From Inquilinus sp. KBS0705 (GTDB lineage: Bacteria; Bacteroidota; Bacteroidia; Sphingobacteriales; Sphingobacteriaceae), in NCBI GenBank assembly GCA_005938025.2, contig VCCI02000002.1:585549-649548 (forward strand): DNA of 64,000 bases. The letters are read 5' to 3'. Of this stretch, positions 51,106-60,218 are shown piece by piece (position 1 is the stretch's first letter; each line of letters opens with the position of its first letter). The notes below the pieces were generated by a model. It saw only the letters and a program-made list of their open reading frames with translations, ran no database searches and was not told where the DNA came from. A program made the translations under genes and the position numbers.

Positions 51106-53385
51106 ATGACTGATCACGATAAAAAAGTTGCTGCCGAGCTTTCTATTACCGCAAAGCAGGTAAGCGCCACCATAGCCCTGTTAGATGAAGGCGCCACGGT
51201 GCCCTTTATTTCCCGCTACCGTAAGGAGTTAACGGGCAGCCTTGACGAGGTGCAGGTTGCCGCCATACGCGACCGCATACAGCAAATGCGCGACCTTGAT
51301 AAGCGCCGCGAAGCGATCTTGAAATCGATGGAGGAGATGGGCAAGCTAACGCCCGAACTGGCGCAGCAAATAACCGCTGCCGAAACCATGGTGCAACTGG
51401 AGGATATTTACCTGCCCTACCGCCCCAAGCGTAAAACACGCGCAACGGCCGCCCGCGAAAAGGGACTACAGCCGCTTGCCGATACCATTTTTGCCCAAAA
51501 AAACATAGATCCCGAAACGGAAGCCGGTAAATATATCGACGACGCAAAGGGCGTAAATACCATTGAAGAAGCGTTAGCCGGTGCACGCGATATTATTGCC
51601 GAAACCATCAGCGAGAACGCAGAGGCACGCGCCAAAATGCGGACGCTATTTACCGAGAAAGGTACTTTTGAATCGAAAGTTGCACCGGGTAAAGAGGTGG
51701 GGGGCATAAAGTATAAAGACTATTTCGACTGGACCGAGCCGGTAAAATCGGCACCATCGCACCGTATACTGGCCATGCGCCGTGGCGAAAAAGAGGAGAT
51801 ACTGTATTTGGATATTAAACCAACGGAAGAGGATGCTATTGCCTTGCTGGAACGCGAATTTGTGTATGGGCGCAATGCAGCATCAGCACAGGTAAGCCTA
51901 GCCATTGCCGATGGCTACAAACGCCTGCTTAAACCATCAATGGAAACCGAGATAAGGCTGCTCACCAAAAAGAAAGCCGACGAAGAAGCCATCCGCGTAT
52001 TTGCCGAGAATGCCCGCCAATTGTTATTAGGCGCACCGCTTGGCCAAAAACGCCTGATGGCTATTGACCCCGGTTTCCGTACAGGCTGCAAACTGGTTTG
52101 CTTAGATGAGCAGGGGCAGCTATTAGAGAACATCGCCATTTATCCGCATACAGGTGCGGGCCAGGCCAAAGAGGCAGAAAAAACCGTAAAGCATTTATAC
52201 GAGCGATACCATATTGAGGCTATTGCCATAGGTAACGGCACCGCCGGCCGCGAAACGGAACTGTTTGTACGCAACCTAAATTTGCCCGGTGCCACTATAG
52301 TGATGGTGAATGAGAGCGGGGCATCCATCTACTCTGCATCGGATGTTGCGCGCGAGGAATTCCCTGATAAAGATATTACGGTGAGGGGCGCGGTATCAAT
52401 CGGTCGCCGTTTGATGGACCCGCTGGCCGAATTGGTGAAGATAGACCCAAAATCGATAGGTGTGGGGCAATACCAGCACGATGTTGACCAAAACAAATTA
52501 CAAACATCACTGGATGATACCGTAATGAGCTGCGTAAACGCGGTAGGTGTTGAATTAAACACGGCATCTAAACAAATATTGGCCTACGTTTCGGGCCTTG
52601 GGCCGCAGCTTGCGCAAAACATTGTTGAATACCGTAATCAAAACGGCGCTTTTAAACGCCGCGAACAGCTAAAAAAAGTTGCCCGTTTGGGCGATAAGGC
52701 CTACGAACAGGCAGCAGGCTTTTTACGCATACGAGGGGCCGAAAACCCTTTGGATACCAGCGCAGTGCACCCCGAGCGTTATGCTTTGGTGGAGCAGATG
52801 GCAAAAGATATGAAATGCAAGGTGCAGGACCTGATGACCGACCAGCAGCTGCGCAAATCTATCCCCTTGCAAAAATATATAAGCGATACCGTAGGCTTAC
52901 CTACGCTGAACGACATTATGGCTGAACTGGCCAAACCAGGCCGCGACCCGCGTGAGCAGTTTGAGGCCTTTAGCTTTACCGAGGGCGTTAATGCCATAAG
53001 CGACCTGAAAATTGGTATGAAATTGCCTGGCATAGTTACCAATATAACAGCCTTTGGTGCCTTTGTTGATATTGGCGTTCACCAGGATGGGCTGGTGCAT
53101 TTAAGCCGCATAACCAACCGCTACATTAAAGACCCTAACGAAGTATTAAAAGTACACCAAAAGGTACAGGTTACGGTTAACGAGGTAGATACCGCCCGCA
53201 AGCGTATAGCACTAAGCATGAAAGAAAACGAGGTGCGTGAGGTAACACCTGCCTTTAAACCACGCGAGCAAAAGCCGGTTCAAAAACAAGCGCAGCAACA
53301 TCCACGCCCTACAGCTAAACCTCAGCCGGAGCCTGAAATGGATATGATGAGCAAGTTAGCCGCATTAAAAAATAAGTTTAAGTAA
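51106..53385 (+). CDS. tex: Tex-family RNA-binding transcription accessory protein
   Basis: A 759-residue protein. The N-terminal helical region opens with ITAKQVSATIALLDEGATVP and FISRYRKELTGSLDEVQV, then a YqgF/RuvC-like domain (MAIDPGFRTGCKLVCLDEQG, AIAIGNGTAGRETELFVR), tandem helix-hairpin-helix (YVSGLGPQLAQNIVEYRNQN) and a C-terminal S1 RNA-binding domain (PGIVTNITAFGAFVDIGVHQ, DGLVHLSRI). Tex binds RNA and influences transcription and stress tolerance in several bacteria. Domain order and length are canonical. The C-terminal tail is Pro/Gln/Lys-rich. Confidence 0.95.
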   Translation: MTDHDKKVAAELSITAKQVSATIALLDEGATVPFISRYRKELTGSLDEVQVAAIRDRIQQMRDLDKRREAILKSMEEMGKLTPELAQQITAAETMVQLEDIYLPYRPKRKTRATAAREKGLQPLADTIFAQKNIDPETEAGKYIDDAKGVNTIEEALAGARDIIAETISENAEARAKMRTLFTEKGTFESKVAPGKEVGGIKYKDYFDWTEPVKSAPSHRILAMRRGEKEEILYLDIKPTEEDAIALLEREFVYGRNAASAQVSLAIADGYKRLLKPSMETEIRLLTKKKADEEAIRVFAENARQLLLGAPLGQKRLMAIDPGFRTGCKLVCLDEQGQLLENIAIYPHTGAGQAKEAEKTVKHLYERYHIEAIAIGNGTAGRETELFVRNLNLPGATIVMVNESGASIYSASDVAREEFPDKDITVRGAVSIGRRLMDPLAELVKIDPKSIGVGQYQHDVDQNKLQTSLDDTVMSCVNAVGVELNTASKQILAYVSGLGPQLAQNIVEYRNQNGAFKRREQLKKVARLGDKAYEQAAGFLRIRGAENPLDTSAVHPERYALVEQMAKDMKCKVQDLMTDQQLRKSIPLQKYISDTVGLPTLNDIMAELAKPGRDPREQFEAFSFTEGVNAISDLKIGMKLPGIVTNITAFGAFVDIGVHQDGLVHLSRITNRYIKDPNEVLKVHQKVQVTVNEVDTARKRIALSMKENEVREVTPAFKPREQKPVQKQAQQHPRPTAKPQPEPEMDMMSKLAALKNKFK

Positions 53386-53494
53386 TTGAAGGTAATGTAT
53401 AATAATAGGTAGCGTTTATAGATTGTCTTTATGAATGTGGGGAGTTAACATAATCCCGGCATTCATTAACAATGCTTATCTTTACCCTACAATT

Positions 53495-56400
53495 ATGCAA
53501 TCTCCACTCAATAAATATAACGTCAAATTTCAGGAAGCGCTGGCGGGTTTAAACCCCGAGCAATTGGCTGCCGTAAATAAAATGGATGGCCCTGTACTGG
53601 TGGTAGCCGGCCCGGGTACCGGTAAAACACAAATACTTGCTGCACGTATTGGTAAAATACTCACCGATACCGATGCCCGCCCCAACGAAATACTATGCCT
53701 TACCTATACCGATGCGGGAGCTGTAGCCATGCGCAAGCGCCTGTTCGATTTTATTGGCCCTGATGCTTATCGCATTAATATATACACGTTTCACGCATTT
53801 TGTAACGAGGTAATACAGGAAAACCTGGAGTACTTTGGTAAACTAAACCTGGAGTCGCTGTCAGACCTGGAATCGGCCATATTGTTTAAGGAACTGGTTG
53901 ACGATTTTGAGAATGACCACGTATTAAAACGTTTTACCGGCGATATCTATTACGACGCGCCACGCCTGAAAAGCCTGTTTTCGACCATGAAACGTGAAAA
54001 CTGGAACGAGGATATCATGGCCAAAGCGGTACAGGAATATTTGGAAGACCTGCCTAACCGCGAAGAGTTTATCTATAAACGCGCCAACCCAAAAGCCGGC
54101 ATCAAAATAGGCGACCCAAAACAAAAGGACATAGACAAGGCGCATGAAACCATGAGCAAAATGCTGGCCGCCGTAGGCGAGTATAAACGCTATGATGCCA
54201 AAATGAAAAAGCTTGGCCGGTACGATTATGATGACATGATCATTTGGGTGCTGAAAGCCTTCCGCGAAAATGAAGAGATACTGCGCCGTTACCAGGAAAA
54301 ATACCAATACATTTTAGTCGATGAGTTTCAGGATACCAGCGGATCACAGAATGAGCTGTTGAAGTTTTTATTGAATTACTGGGAAACACCCAATGTATTT
54401 GTGGTGGGCGATGACGACCAGTCGATATTTAAATTCCAGGGCGCTAACATGAAAAACATCCTGGATTTTGCCGGCGATTATGTAAAGGCCTTACACACGG
54501 TGGTGCTTAAACATAATTACCGCTCAAACCAGCATATACTGGATATTTCACGCGCGTTGATCAATAATAACCGCGAACGCTTAACAACCCAGCTAAGGCT
54601 TGATAAAAATTTGCAGGCATCTCACCCCCGCTTTAACGAGTTGGTGATAGAACCAGTAATAAAAGAGTATGAAAACCCCGATCAGGAACTGGTTGATGTA
54701 GCCCTGCAAATTAAAAGCCTAATAGATAAAGGCACTGAACCGGGCGAAATAGCAGTAATATACCGCAACCACAGCCAGGTAGAGGAGTTATTGCATTATT
54801 TAGAAACGCAAAAGATAGCTGTAAATACAAAAAGAAAGATAGACATCCTAACTATCCCATTCGGCGAAAAGATCGTGAACATTTTGCGCTACCTGGCTAT
54901 GGAATTGGATTCCCCTTATAGCGGCGACGATCTGCTATTTGCTATTCTGCATTACGATTTGTTTAACATACCACCCATTGAGGTGGCTAAGGCCAGCATA
55001 GCGGTAGCTAAAGAGAATTACAGTACAGCAACCAGTAACCAACCAAAAACATCGCTGCGCAGGTACCTGCACGAAATGCGTATCCCAGCACAAACCGACT
55101 TGTTCAGTAAGTCGGTTAATACCGAGATGAAGTTTTTAATCAACGACATTGATGAACTGTTAAAATCGGCAGTAAGTGTTACGCTGCAACAATTCTTTCA
55201 GGATGTGGTGGCTAAAATGGGCATCCTTAAATATATTATGCAGCAGCAGGATAAGGGTATCCATATGCAGGTACTTACCAGCTTCTTTGATTTTTTAAAA
55301 GATGAGAGCCGCAAAAATCCCGAGATCAAACTTGCCGATCTGATTGCTACTATTGATCTGATGAAGAAAAACAACATTAGGATAGAGCTAAACAAAGTGA
55401 TCTACTCTGATAACGGAATTAACTTTTTAACCGCGCATGGCTCTAAAGGGCTCGAGTATGAGCACGTATTCTTTATTGGTTGCGATAAGCGCACCTGGGA
55501 TGGCAAAGGGCGTAATAGCGGCTTTGCCTACCCGGATACTTTAACAGGTTCGTTAGGGGATGATATTGCTCAGAAGGAAGAGGCCCGCCGGTTGTTTTAC
55601 GTAGCTATTACTCGTGCTAAGCAATGTTTGCATATATCCTATGCAGCAAAAGATAAGAAAGGGAAAGATCAGGAGCCATCGCAGTTTATTGGCGAGATAT
55701 TGGCCGACACCCATTTGCAGCTTAAATTCCCGAAAGTAAGCAGCGACGATATGCTGGGATTTTTTGCGACCCAATTTAGCGAAGCAGAAAAACCCGTTGT
55801 AGAACTGCTGGACCGCAATTATATAAACCAATTGCTGCAAAACTACACGTTATCTGTTACACATCTGAATAACTATTTAGACTGCCCGCTTCGTTTTTAC
55901 TTCCAGTGCTTGATAAGGGTACCCTCTGGTAAAAGCCCTTCGGCTACTTTTGGGCAGGCCGTACACTGGGCGCTGAACAAAGCCTTCAGGAAATTAAAGG
56001 ACAACAATAATGAATTTATATCTACCGAAGAATTTATAAACGAGTTTCGCTGGTATATGTACCGCAACCGCGATTCGTTTACTAAAGAGGAGTTTAAGCG
56101 CCGGGTTGATTATGGCGATAAAATACTACCGCCGTATTACGAGCAAAATGTACACTTGTGGAACAAAATAGCCCAAACCGAGCGCAGCATTAAAAATACC
56201 GAAGTGCAGGGCGTGCCTATTAAAGGTAATTTGGATAAAATAGAATTTGAAGGCAAACTGGTTACCGTTGTAGATTATAAAACCGGCCGAGTACGCAACG
56301 CTAAAGACAAACTGCTGCCGCCAAACAATGAAGCCCCCAATGGCGGCGATTACTGGCGCCAGGCGGTGTTTTATAAAATACTGGTTGATAACGACCGCAC

Positions 56401-56665
56401 CAACGATTGGGAAGTAACAAATACCTTGTTTGAGTTTGTGGAGCCTGAGAAAGAAAACGAATATTATAAAGCGAAGATCGTAATCACACCAACAGATATC
56501 GAGACCCTTATAGAACAAATAACTACCGTATATCAAAAAATACAAAATCATGAGTTTAGCACCGGCTGTGGTAAAAAAGAATGCGACTGGTGCCATTTTG
56601 TAAAAAGTAACTTTAAACAGCCAGGCGGCATGTTACAGTTGGCCGAAGGCGAAGAAGTAGAATAA
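53495..56665 (+). CDS. UvrD/PcrA-type helicase fused to PD-(D/E)XK nuclease with Fe-S-type cysteines
   Basis: A 1056-residue protein. The helicase has Walker A (GPGTGKT, residues 39-45), LCLTYTDAGAVAMRKRL, LVDEFQDTSGSQNELLKFLL, VVGDDDQSIFKFQGA, NYRSN, LTAHGSKGLEYEHVFFIGCD and RRLFYVAITRAKQC. The C-terminal nuclease has LSVTHLNNYLDCPLRFYFQC, TFGQAVHWALNKAF and VTVVDYKTGRVRN (the D-x-K core). One Cys near residue 796 plus GCGKKECDWCHF (about 1024-1032) match the AddB-type four-cysteine staple that holds a 4Fe-4S cluster. It likely resects DNA ends, alone or with a partner, in repair. ATG 53495 fits the family better than the ATG at 53435. Confidence 0.92.
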   Translation: MQSPLNKYNVKFQEALAGLNPEQLAAVNKMDGPVLVVAGPGTGKTQILAARIGKILTDTDARPNEILCLTYTDAGAVAMRKRLFDFIGPDAYRINIYTFHAFCNEVIQENLEYFGKLNLESLSDLESAILFKELVDDFENDHVLKRFTGDIYYDAPRLKSLFSTMKRENWNEDIMAKAVQEYLEDLPNREEFIYKRANPKAGIKIGDPKQKDIDKAHETMSKMLAAVGEYKRYDAKMKKLGRYDYDDMIIWVLKAFRENEEILRRYQEKYQYILVDEFQDTSGSQNELLKFLLNYWETPNVFVVGDDDQSIFKFQGANMKNILDFAGDYVKALHTVVLKHNYRSNQHILDISRALINNNRERLTTQLRLDKNLQASHPRFNELVIEPVIKEYENPDQELVDVALQIKSLIDKGTEPGEIAVIYRNHSQVEELLHYLETQKIAVNTKRKIDILTIPFGEKIVNILRYLAMELDSPYSGDDLLFAILHYDLFNIPPIEVAKASIAVAKENYSTATSNQPKTSLRRYLHEMRIPAQTDLFSKSVNTEMKFLINDIDELLKSAVSVTLQQFFQDVVAKMGILKYIMQQQDKGIHMQVLTSFFDFLKDESRKNPEIKLADLIATIDLMKKNNIRIELNKVIYSDNGINFLTAHGSKGLEYEHVFFIGCDKRTWDGKGRNSGFAYPDTLTGSLGDDIAQKEEARRLFYVAITRAKQCLHISYAAKDKKGKDQEPSQFIGEILADTHLQLKFPKVSSDDMLGFFATQFSEAEKPVVELLDRNYINQLLQNYTLSVTHLNNYLDCPLRFYFQCLIRVPSGKSPSATFGQAVHWALNKAFRKLKDNNNEFISTEEFINEFRWYMYRNRDSFTKEEFKRRVDYGDKILPPYYEQNVHLWNKIAQTERSIKNTEVQGVPIKGNLDKIEFEGKLVTVVDYKTGRVRNAKDKLLPPNNEAPNGGDYWRQAVFYKILVDNDRTNDWEVTNTLFEFVEPEKENEYYKAKIVITPTDIETLIEQITTVYQKIQNHEFSTGCGKKECDWCHFVKSNFKQPGGMLQLAEGEEVE

Positions 56666-56677
56666 CATCCATCTATT

Positions 56678-58021
56678 ATGAAATACATCAAACTGCTCAT
56701 CCTTTCATTTATAAGCTTATCGGTATCAGCACAAACTGTGGTGAAGCAGGACGCCGGTATAAAGCAAATGGTGGATGAGGTATCGGCCAAAAATATCGAA
56801 GCTATTGTACGCAAACTGGTAAGTTTTAAAACGCGCCACACCTTGAGTGATACCCTCAGTAAAACCGAGGGCATCGGTGCGGCACGCAACTGGATAAAAA
56901 GCGAGTTTGAAAAATATGCCGCAGCATCCAACGGGCGTATGCATGTTGTGTTTGATGCGTTTGTGCAGCCAAAAAGCGACCGGGTAAATAAACCCACACC
57001 CATGAAAAATGTGCTGGCCATATTAAAAGGTGCCGATACCGCAGACCATCGTGTATACATTGTATCCGGCCATTATGATTCAAGGGCTACTAAGGCGATG
57101 GATTCTACATCGGTAGCGCCGGGTGCGGTAGATGACGCTTCGGGCTCGGCATTATCAATGGAGTTGGCAAGGGTAATGGCCAAGCGTTCGTTCCCTGCTA
57201 CCATTATATTTATGACAGTGGTTGGCGAGGAGCAAGGCCTGTATGGCTCGGGCAATGTAGCCAAACGTGCAAAAGCAGAGGGCTGGCAGGTGGATGCCAT
57301 GCTGAATAATGATATTGTTGGTAACACCCACGGAATGGAAACCGACCTGAAAGATAACCGGAGCATAAGGGTGTTTAGCGATGGTGTACCTACCGCTGCA
57401 ACAGATAAAGAGATAGCCGCGCTGAAAGCATTGGGCGGCGAAAATGATAGCCAGTCAAGAGAATTGGCGCGTTACGTTAAAGAGATAGGCGAACGTTATG
57501 TTGACCAACTGGATGTGAAATTGATTTACCGCCGCGACCGCTACCTGCGTGGCGGCGATCACCTGCCGTTTTTAGAGCAAGGCTTTACGGCTGTACGTTT
57601 TACCGAAATGAACGAGGACTTTAACCGTCAGCACCAGGATATACGTACAGAAAACGGCACGCAATACGGTGATTTGCCCGATTTTGCCGATTATAACTAT
57701 ACGCAAAAAATAGCCCGTATGAACTTGTCTGTATTGGCCAATCTGGCACTGGCACCCGCCCGCCCGCAAAATGTAGGCATCATTACCAGCGACCTTACCA
57801 ACAAAACCAAATTAAAATGGGATGCGCCAAAAGGCAAAGCCCCTGCCGGGTATTATGTGCTGATGCGCGAAACGATAAGCCCGTATTGGGAAAAGAAGTT
57901 TTATGTGACAGGTACTACCGCGACTTTAACCTACTCTAAAGACAACTATTTGTTTGCTGTACAGGCAGTAGATGCAGATGGCCATGAAAGCTTGCCGGTT
58001 TTCCCTAAGCCAGTAAGGTAG
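56678..58021 (+). CDS. M28-family metallopeptidase, secreted
   Basis: A 447-residue protein with a signal peptide (LLILSFISLSVSAQ). The zinc-peptidase core has IVSGHYDSRATKAMDSTSVA, GAVDDASGSALSMELARVMA, IIFMTVVGEEQGLYGSGNVA (catalytic Glu), NNDIVGNTHG and YLRGGDHLPFLEQGFTAVRF, which give the two-zinc ligands of M28 aminopeptidases. The last 100 residues form a fibronectin-III-like domain (NKTKLKWDAPKGKAPAGYYV). It follows the helicase gene by 12 nt. Likely a periplasmic or outer-membrane aminopeptidase for nutrient peptides. Confidence 0.93.
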   Translation: MKYIKLLILSFISLSVSAQTVVKQDAGIKQMVDEVSAKNIEAIVRKLVSFKTRHTLSDTLSKTEGIGAARNWIKSEFEKYAAASNGRMHVVFDAFVQPKSDRVNKPTPMKNVLAILKGADTADHRVYIVSGHYDSRATKAMDSTSVAPGAVDDASGSALSMELARVMAKRSFPATIIFMTVVGEEQGLYGSGNVAKRAKAEGWQVDAMLNNDIVGNTHGMETDLKDNRSIRVFSDGVPTAATDKEIAALKALGGENDSQSRELARYVKEIGERYVDQLDVKLIYRRDRYLRGGDHLPFLEQGFTAVRFTEMNEDFNRQHQDIRTENGTQYGDLPDFADYNYTQKIARMNLSVLANLALAPARPQNVGIITSDLTNKTKLKWDAPKGKAPAGYYVLMRETISPYWEKKFYVTGTTATLTYSKDNYLFAVQAVDADGHESLPVFPKPVR

Positions 58022-58100
58022 GCATTAATAATTAAAGGATAGTGATTAGAGATTAGAATTTGCAGGGAAATAATAACTTCTTTACACTCATCTCTTAAAA

Positions 58101-58898
58101 CTACTTCACACTTTTTTTAAGCACTATAAAATAACCGGCTATAAATACCACCACAGCTATAATTATACTTACATAAACATCTTTTGTAAATATATCTATT
58201 TGCAAATCGCGGGCCGGGCCTTTATTGGTTTTTATCATGCTGGTTATGGCTGTCATCGGGTGTGCATAAGGGAAAAGGTAGCTGTACTCCCAGTTTTTTG
58301 ATGCTACAGTAATACCTACCAGCGTTGCAACAAACCCCAGACCCATCGGCTTTAAAAAATCGGCCCATAACAGGCTAAGTAAAAATTGGATAGATATAAT
58401 ACCTAAAGCCGCCAAGAATAGCTTAAAGTATACCTGGGCTAATTGCAGTTCCATATGGTAGCCGCTAAACTTTAGTTCGGGTTTAAATACTTCAACAAAA
58501 TTCCCAAAGCCTATGGTGAATAAAGCAAACAGACTAAGCGATAAGGCCATTAAAAAAAGGGCGTAAAAGTATTTAGCACTATATACCGCCCAGCGCGAAA
58601 TAGGCAGGCTGAACAATGTTTTCCAGGTATCTGACCGATGTTCGACATTGTTTACCGAGTAGGCTATAAAAATGGAGAACATTGGCAGCAGCAAAGTGCC
58701 CATTGCACCTAAGCTTATCATAGAGAACTGCACCCACAGTACCATAGATGGGGCTGATATAAACTTGTCGCTTTTGGTATAAAATATCGTGAATGCCAAT
58801 AGGCTCATCAACAAAGGCAAAATAATAGCGCTCCAAAAGCCAAGTGTTTTGCGGGTCTTATAAAATTCAGACCGGAATGATAGTAAAAATCCCTTCAT
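58101..58898 (-). CDS. ABC-2-type transporter permease
   Basis: A 265-residue membrane protein with six hydrophobic segments (FWSAIILPLLMSLLAFTIFY, ISLGAMGTLLLPMFSIFIAY, YFYALFLMALSLSLFALFTI and others). The segment NNVEHRSDTWKTLFSLPISR is typical of bacitracin/lantibiotic-type (BcrB-like) permeases. It is encoded 5 nt downstream of its ATPase and most likely forms an export or detoxification ABC transporter. Confidence 0.88.
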   Translation of the reverse strand: MKGFLLSFRSEFYKTRKTLGFWSAIILPLLMSLLAFTIFYTKSDKFISAPSMVLWVQFSMISLGAMGTLLLPMFSIFIAYSVNNVEHRSDTWKTLFSLPISRWAVYSAKYFYALFLMALSLSLFALFTIGFGNFVEVFKPELKFSGYHMELQLAQVYFKLFLAALGIISIQFLLSLLWADFLKPMGLGFVATLVGITVASKNWEYSYLFPYAHPMTAITSMIKTNKGPARDLQIDIFTKDVYVSIIIAVVVFIAGYFIVLKKSVK

Positions 58899-58903
58899 GG
58901 TGC

Positions 58904-59803
58904 TTAATTGCTTTTGGTAATATCTAAGAAAAGTTGTTCCAGGTCTTTATGATGGCGGTTAATACCAAATACGGTAATATCGCTTTTAACCAGCAGGGTG
59001 TTTATTTCGCCCATTTGCTGTTTGGTAGTATACGGTATATATAAATGATCGTGGTCTATATCAGTTACTGCAAAGCCATGGCGCTTTAAAAGGTTAGCAG
59101 CATCAACAGTATTATCGGTTTCTATATGTATCTGCGGTTGGCTAATATCGCTCAAATCGGCAACAGTACCCTGAAAAAGCATTTCACCATTGTGAATAAT
59201 ACCCACATGGGTAGCCATTTTTTCTATTTCGGCAAGTAAATGGCTGCTTATAAAAACGGTTTTACCATGGTCTTTCACCAGGCGCATTAATAGTTCGCGC
59301 ATCTCAATTATCCCGTTAGGATCAAGCCCATTGGTAGGTTCGTCTAATATTAAAAGTTTTGGGTCGCTTAAAAGGGCCAGTGCTATGCCAAGGCGTTGTT
59401 TCATCCCTAAAGAGTATTGGCCGGCTTTTTTGTTTGCTGCATGGCTTAGGTGTACCAGGTTAAGCATTTCGTCAACCCTTTGTTCATTAACCTGCAAAAG
59501 CAGTGCCCTGTTCATCATGTTTTCTTTACCGGTAAGGTGGTTGTAAATAGCGGGCTGCTCAATCAACGACCCAATTTGTGCCAGTATGCTTATGCGGTTG
59601 TTTTGCAGTTCCTGCTCAAAAATATAAATGCTGCCCGGGTCTGTCTGTAACAGGTTAAGCAGCATTTTAATAGTGGTGGTTTTCCCGGCGCCGTTTGGGC
59701 CTAAAAAGCCATATATACTCCCTGCAGGTACCTGCAGGGATATTGATTTAACAACCTGCTGGCTGCCAAAGCTGTATGATAAGCCTTCGGTGCGGATTAC
59801 CAT
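58904..59803 (-). CDS. ABC transporter ATP-binding protein (BcrA-like)
   Basis: A 299-residue ATPase with Walker A (FLGPNGAGKTTTIKMLL), signature (QYSLGMKQRLGIALALL), Walker B (LLILDEPTNGLDPNGI) and H-loop (VFISSHLLAEIEKMATHV). This is the bacitracin-export/lantibiotic-resistance type. Its start overlaps the end of a 68-residue membrane protein gene, and its stop is followed 5 nt later by the permease. The operon is divergent from a LytS/LytTR two-component pair that may control it. Confidence 0.93.
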   Translation of the reverse strand: MVIRTEGLSYSFGSQQVVKSISLQVPAGSIYGFLGPNGAGKTTTIKMLLNLLQTDPGSIYIFEQELQNNRISILAQIGSLIEQPAIYNHLTGKENMMNRALLLQVNEQRVDEMLNLVHLSHAANKKAGQYSLGMKQRLGIALALLSDPKLLILDEPTNGLDPNGIIEMRELLMRLVKDHGKTVFISSHLLAEIEKMATHVGIIHNGEMLFQGTVADLSDISQPQIHIETDNTVDAANLLKRHGFAVTDIDHDHLYIPYTTKQQMGEINTLLVKSDITVFGINRHHKDLEQLFLDITKSN

Positions 59804-60003
59804 ACATTGTCTTTAGCAATTGTGCAAACTGTTTTAACTAATGTTACACCTTTAATAAACAATGATGTAGCGTGTACAGATGATGTATGCGCTGTAAATT
59901 GTTTTTTCTGTTCAAACTGGTAGCTTACTCCCATTATTATGGCAAATACAACTGGTGCCAGTGATAAGATGAAGGGATTAGAATTTGAAAGTAACTTTTT
60001 CAT
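59797..60003 (-). CDS. Small membrane-anchored hypothetical protein heading the ABC operon
   Basis: A 68-residue protein, one predicted hydrophobic helix (PFILSLAPVVFAIIMGVSYQ) and a polar C-terminal tail (FEQKKQFTAHTSSVHATSL). The ATG at 60003 (MKKLLSNSNPF) is preferred; an ATG at 60027 is in frame. It overlaps the start of the ABC ATPase by 7 nt, so translation is probably coupled. No domain is recognised. It may be a small accessory subunit or only a leader ORF. Confidence 0.45.
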   Translation of the reverse strand: MKKLLSNSNPFILSLAPVVFAIIMGVSYQFEQKKQFTAHTSSVHATSLFIKGVTLVKTVCTIAKDNVW

Positions 60004-60110
60004 TGCTGTGATTGATTTATGAAACAAAGGAATATTAATTTATTTAGCTGCTAAAAACATTTAGACCAACAGCCTGCAATTGTAGATGAACAGGTAATTA
60101 CAGCCTTTAA

Positions 60111-60144
60111 CCGTTTCATCGGTTTTTTAAGCCAGTTCATCGGT
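60111..60144. promoter_or_regulatory. Direct repeats phased at 21 bp: candidate LytTR operator
   Basis: CCGTTTCATCGGT (60111-60123) and CCAGTTCATCGGT (60132-60144) are 11/13 identical and start exactly 21 bp apart. LytTR domains bind two short direct repeats spaced about two helical turns. An inverted partial copy, GATGAAC, lies at 60085-60091. The site sits between a LytTR regulator pair and a divergent ABC operon. Confidence 0.6.
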
Positions 60145-60173
60145 AAAAAGTAATGCTATATATAATTGATGGG

Positions 60174-60201
60174 TTGGATAAGCAGCAAAACACTACATTA
60201 G
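60174..60201 (+). promoter_or_regulatory. Possible promoter for the LytS/LytTR operon
   Basis: TTG (60174-60176), a 17-nt spacer and TACATTAG (60194-60201), which differs from TAnnTTTG at one position. The spacer is one or two bases shorter than usual, so a helper protein is plausible. The direct repeats end 29 bp upstream of this -33. Confidence 0.4.
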
Positions 60202-60218
60202 GGCAGTAAATAATAATA

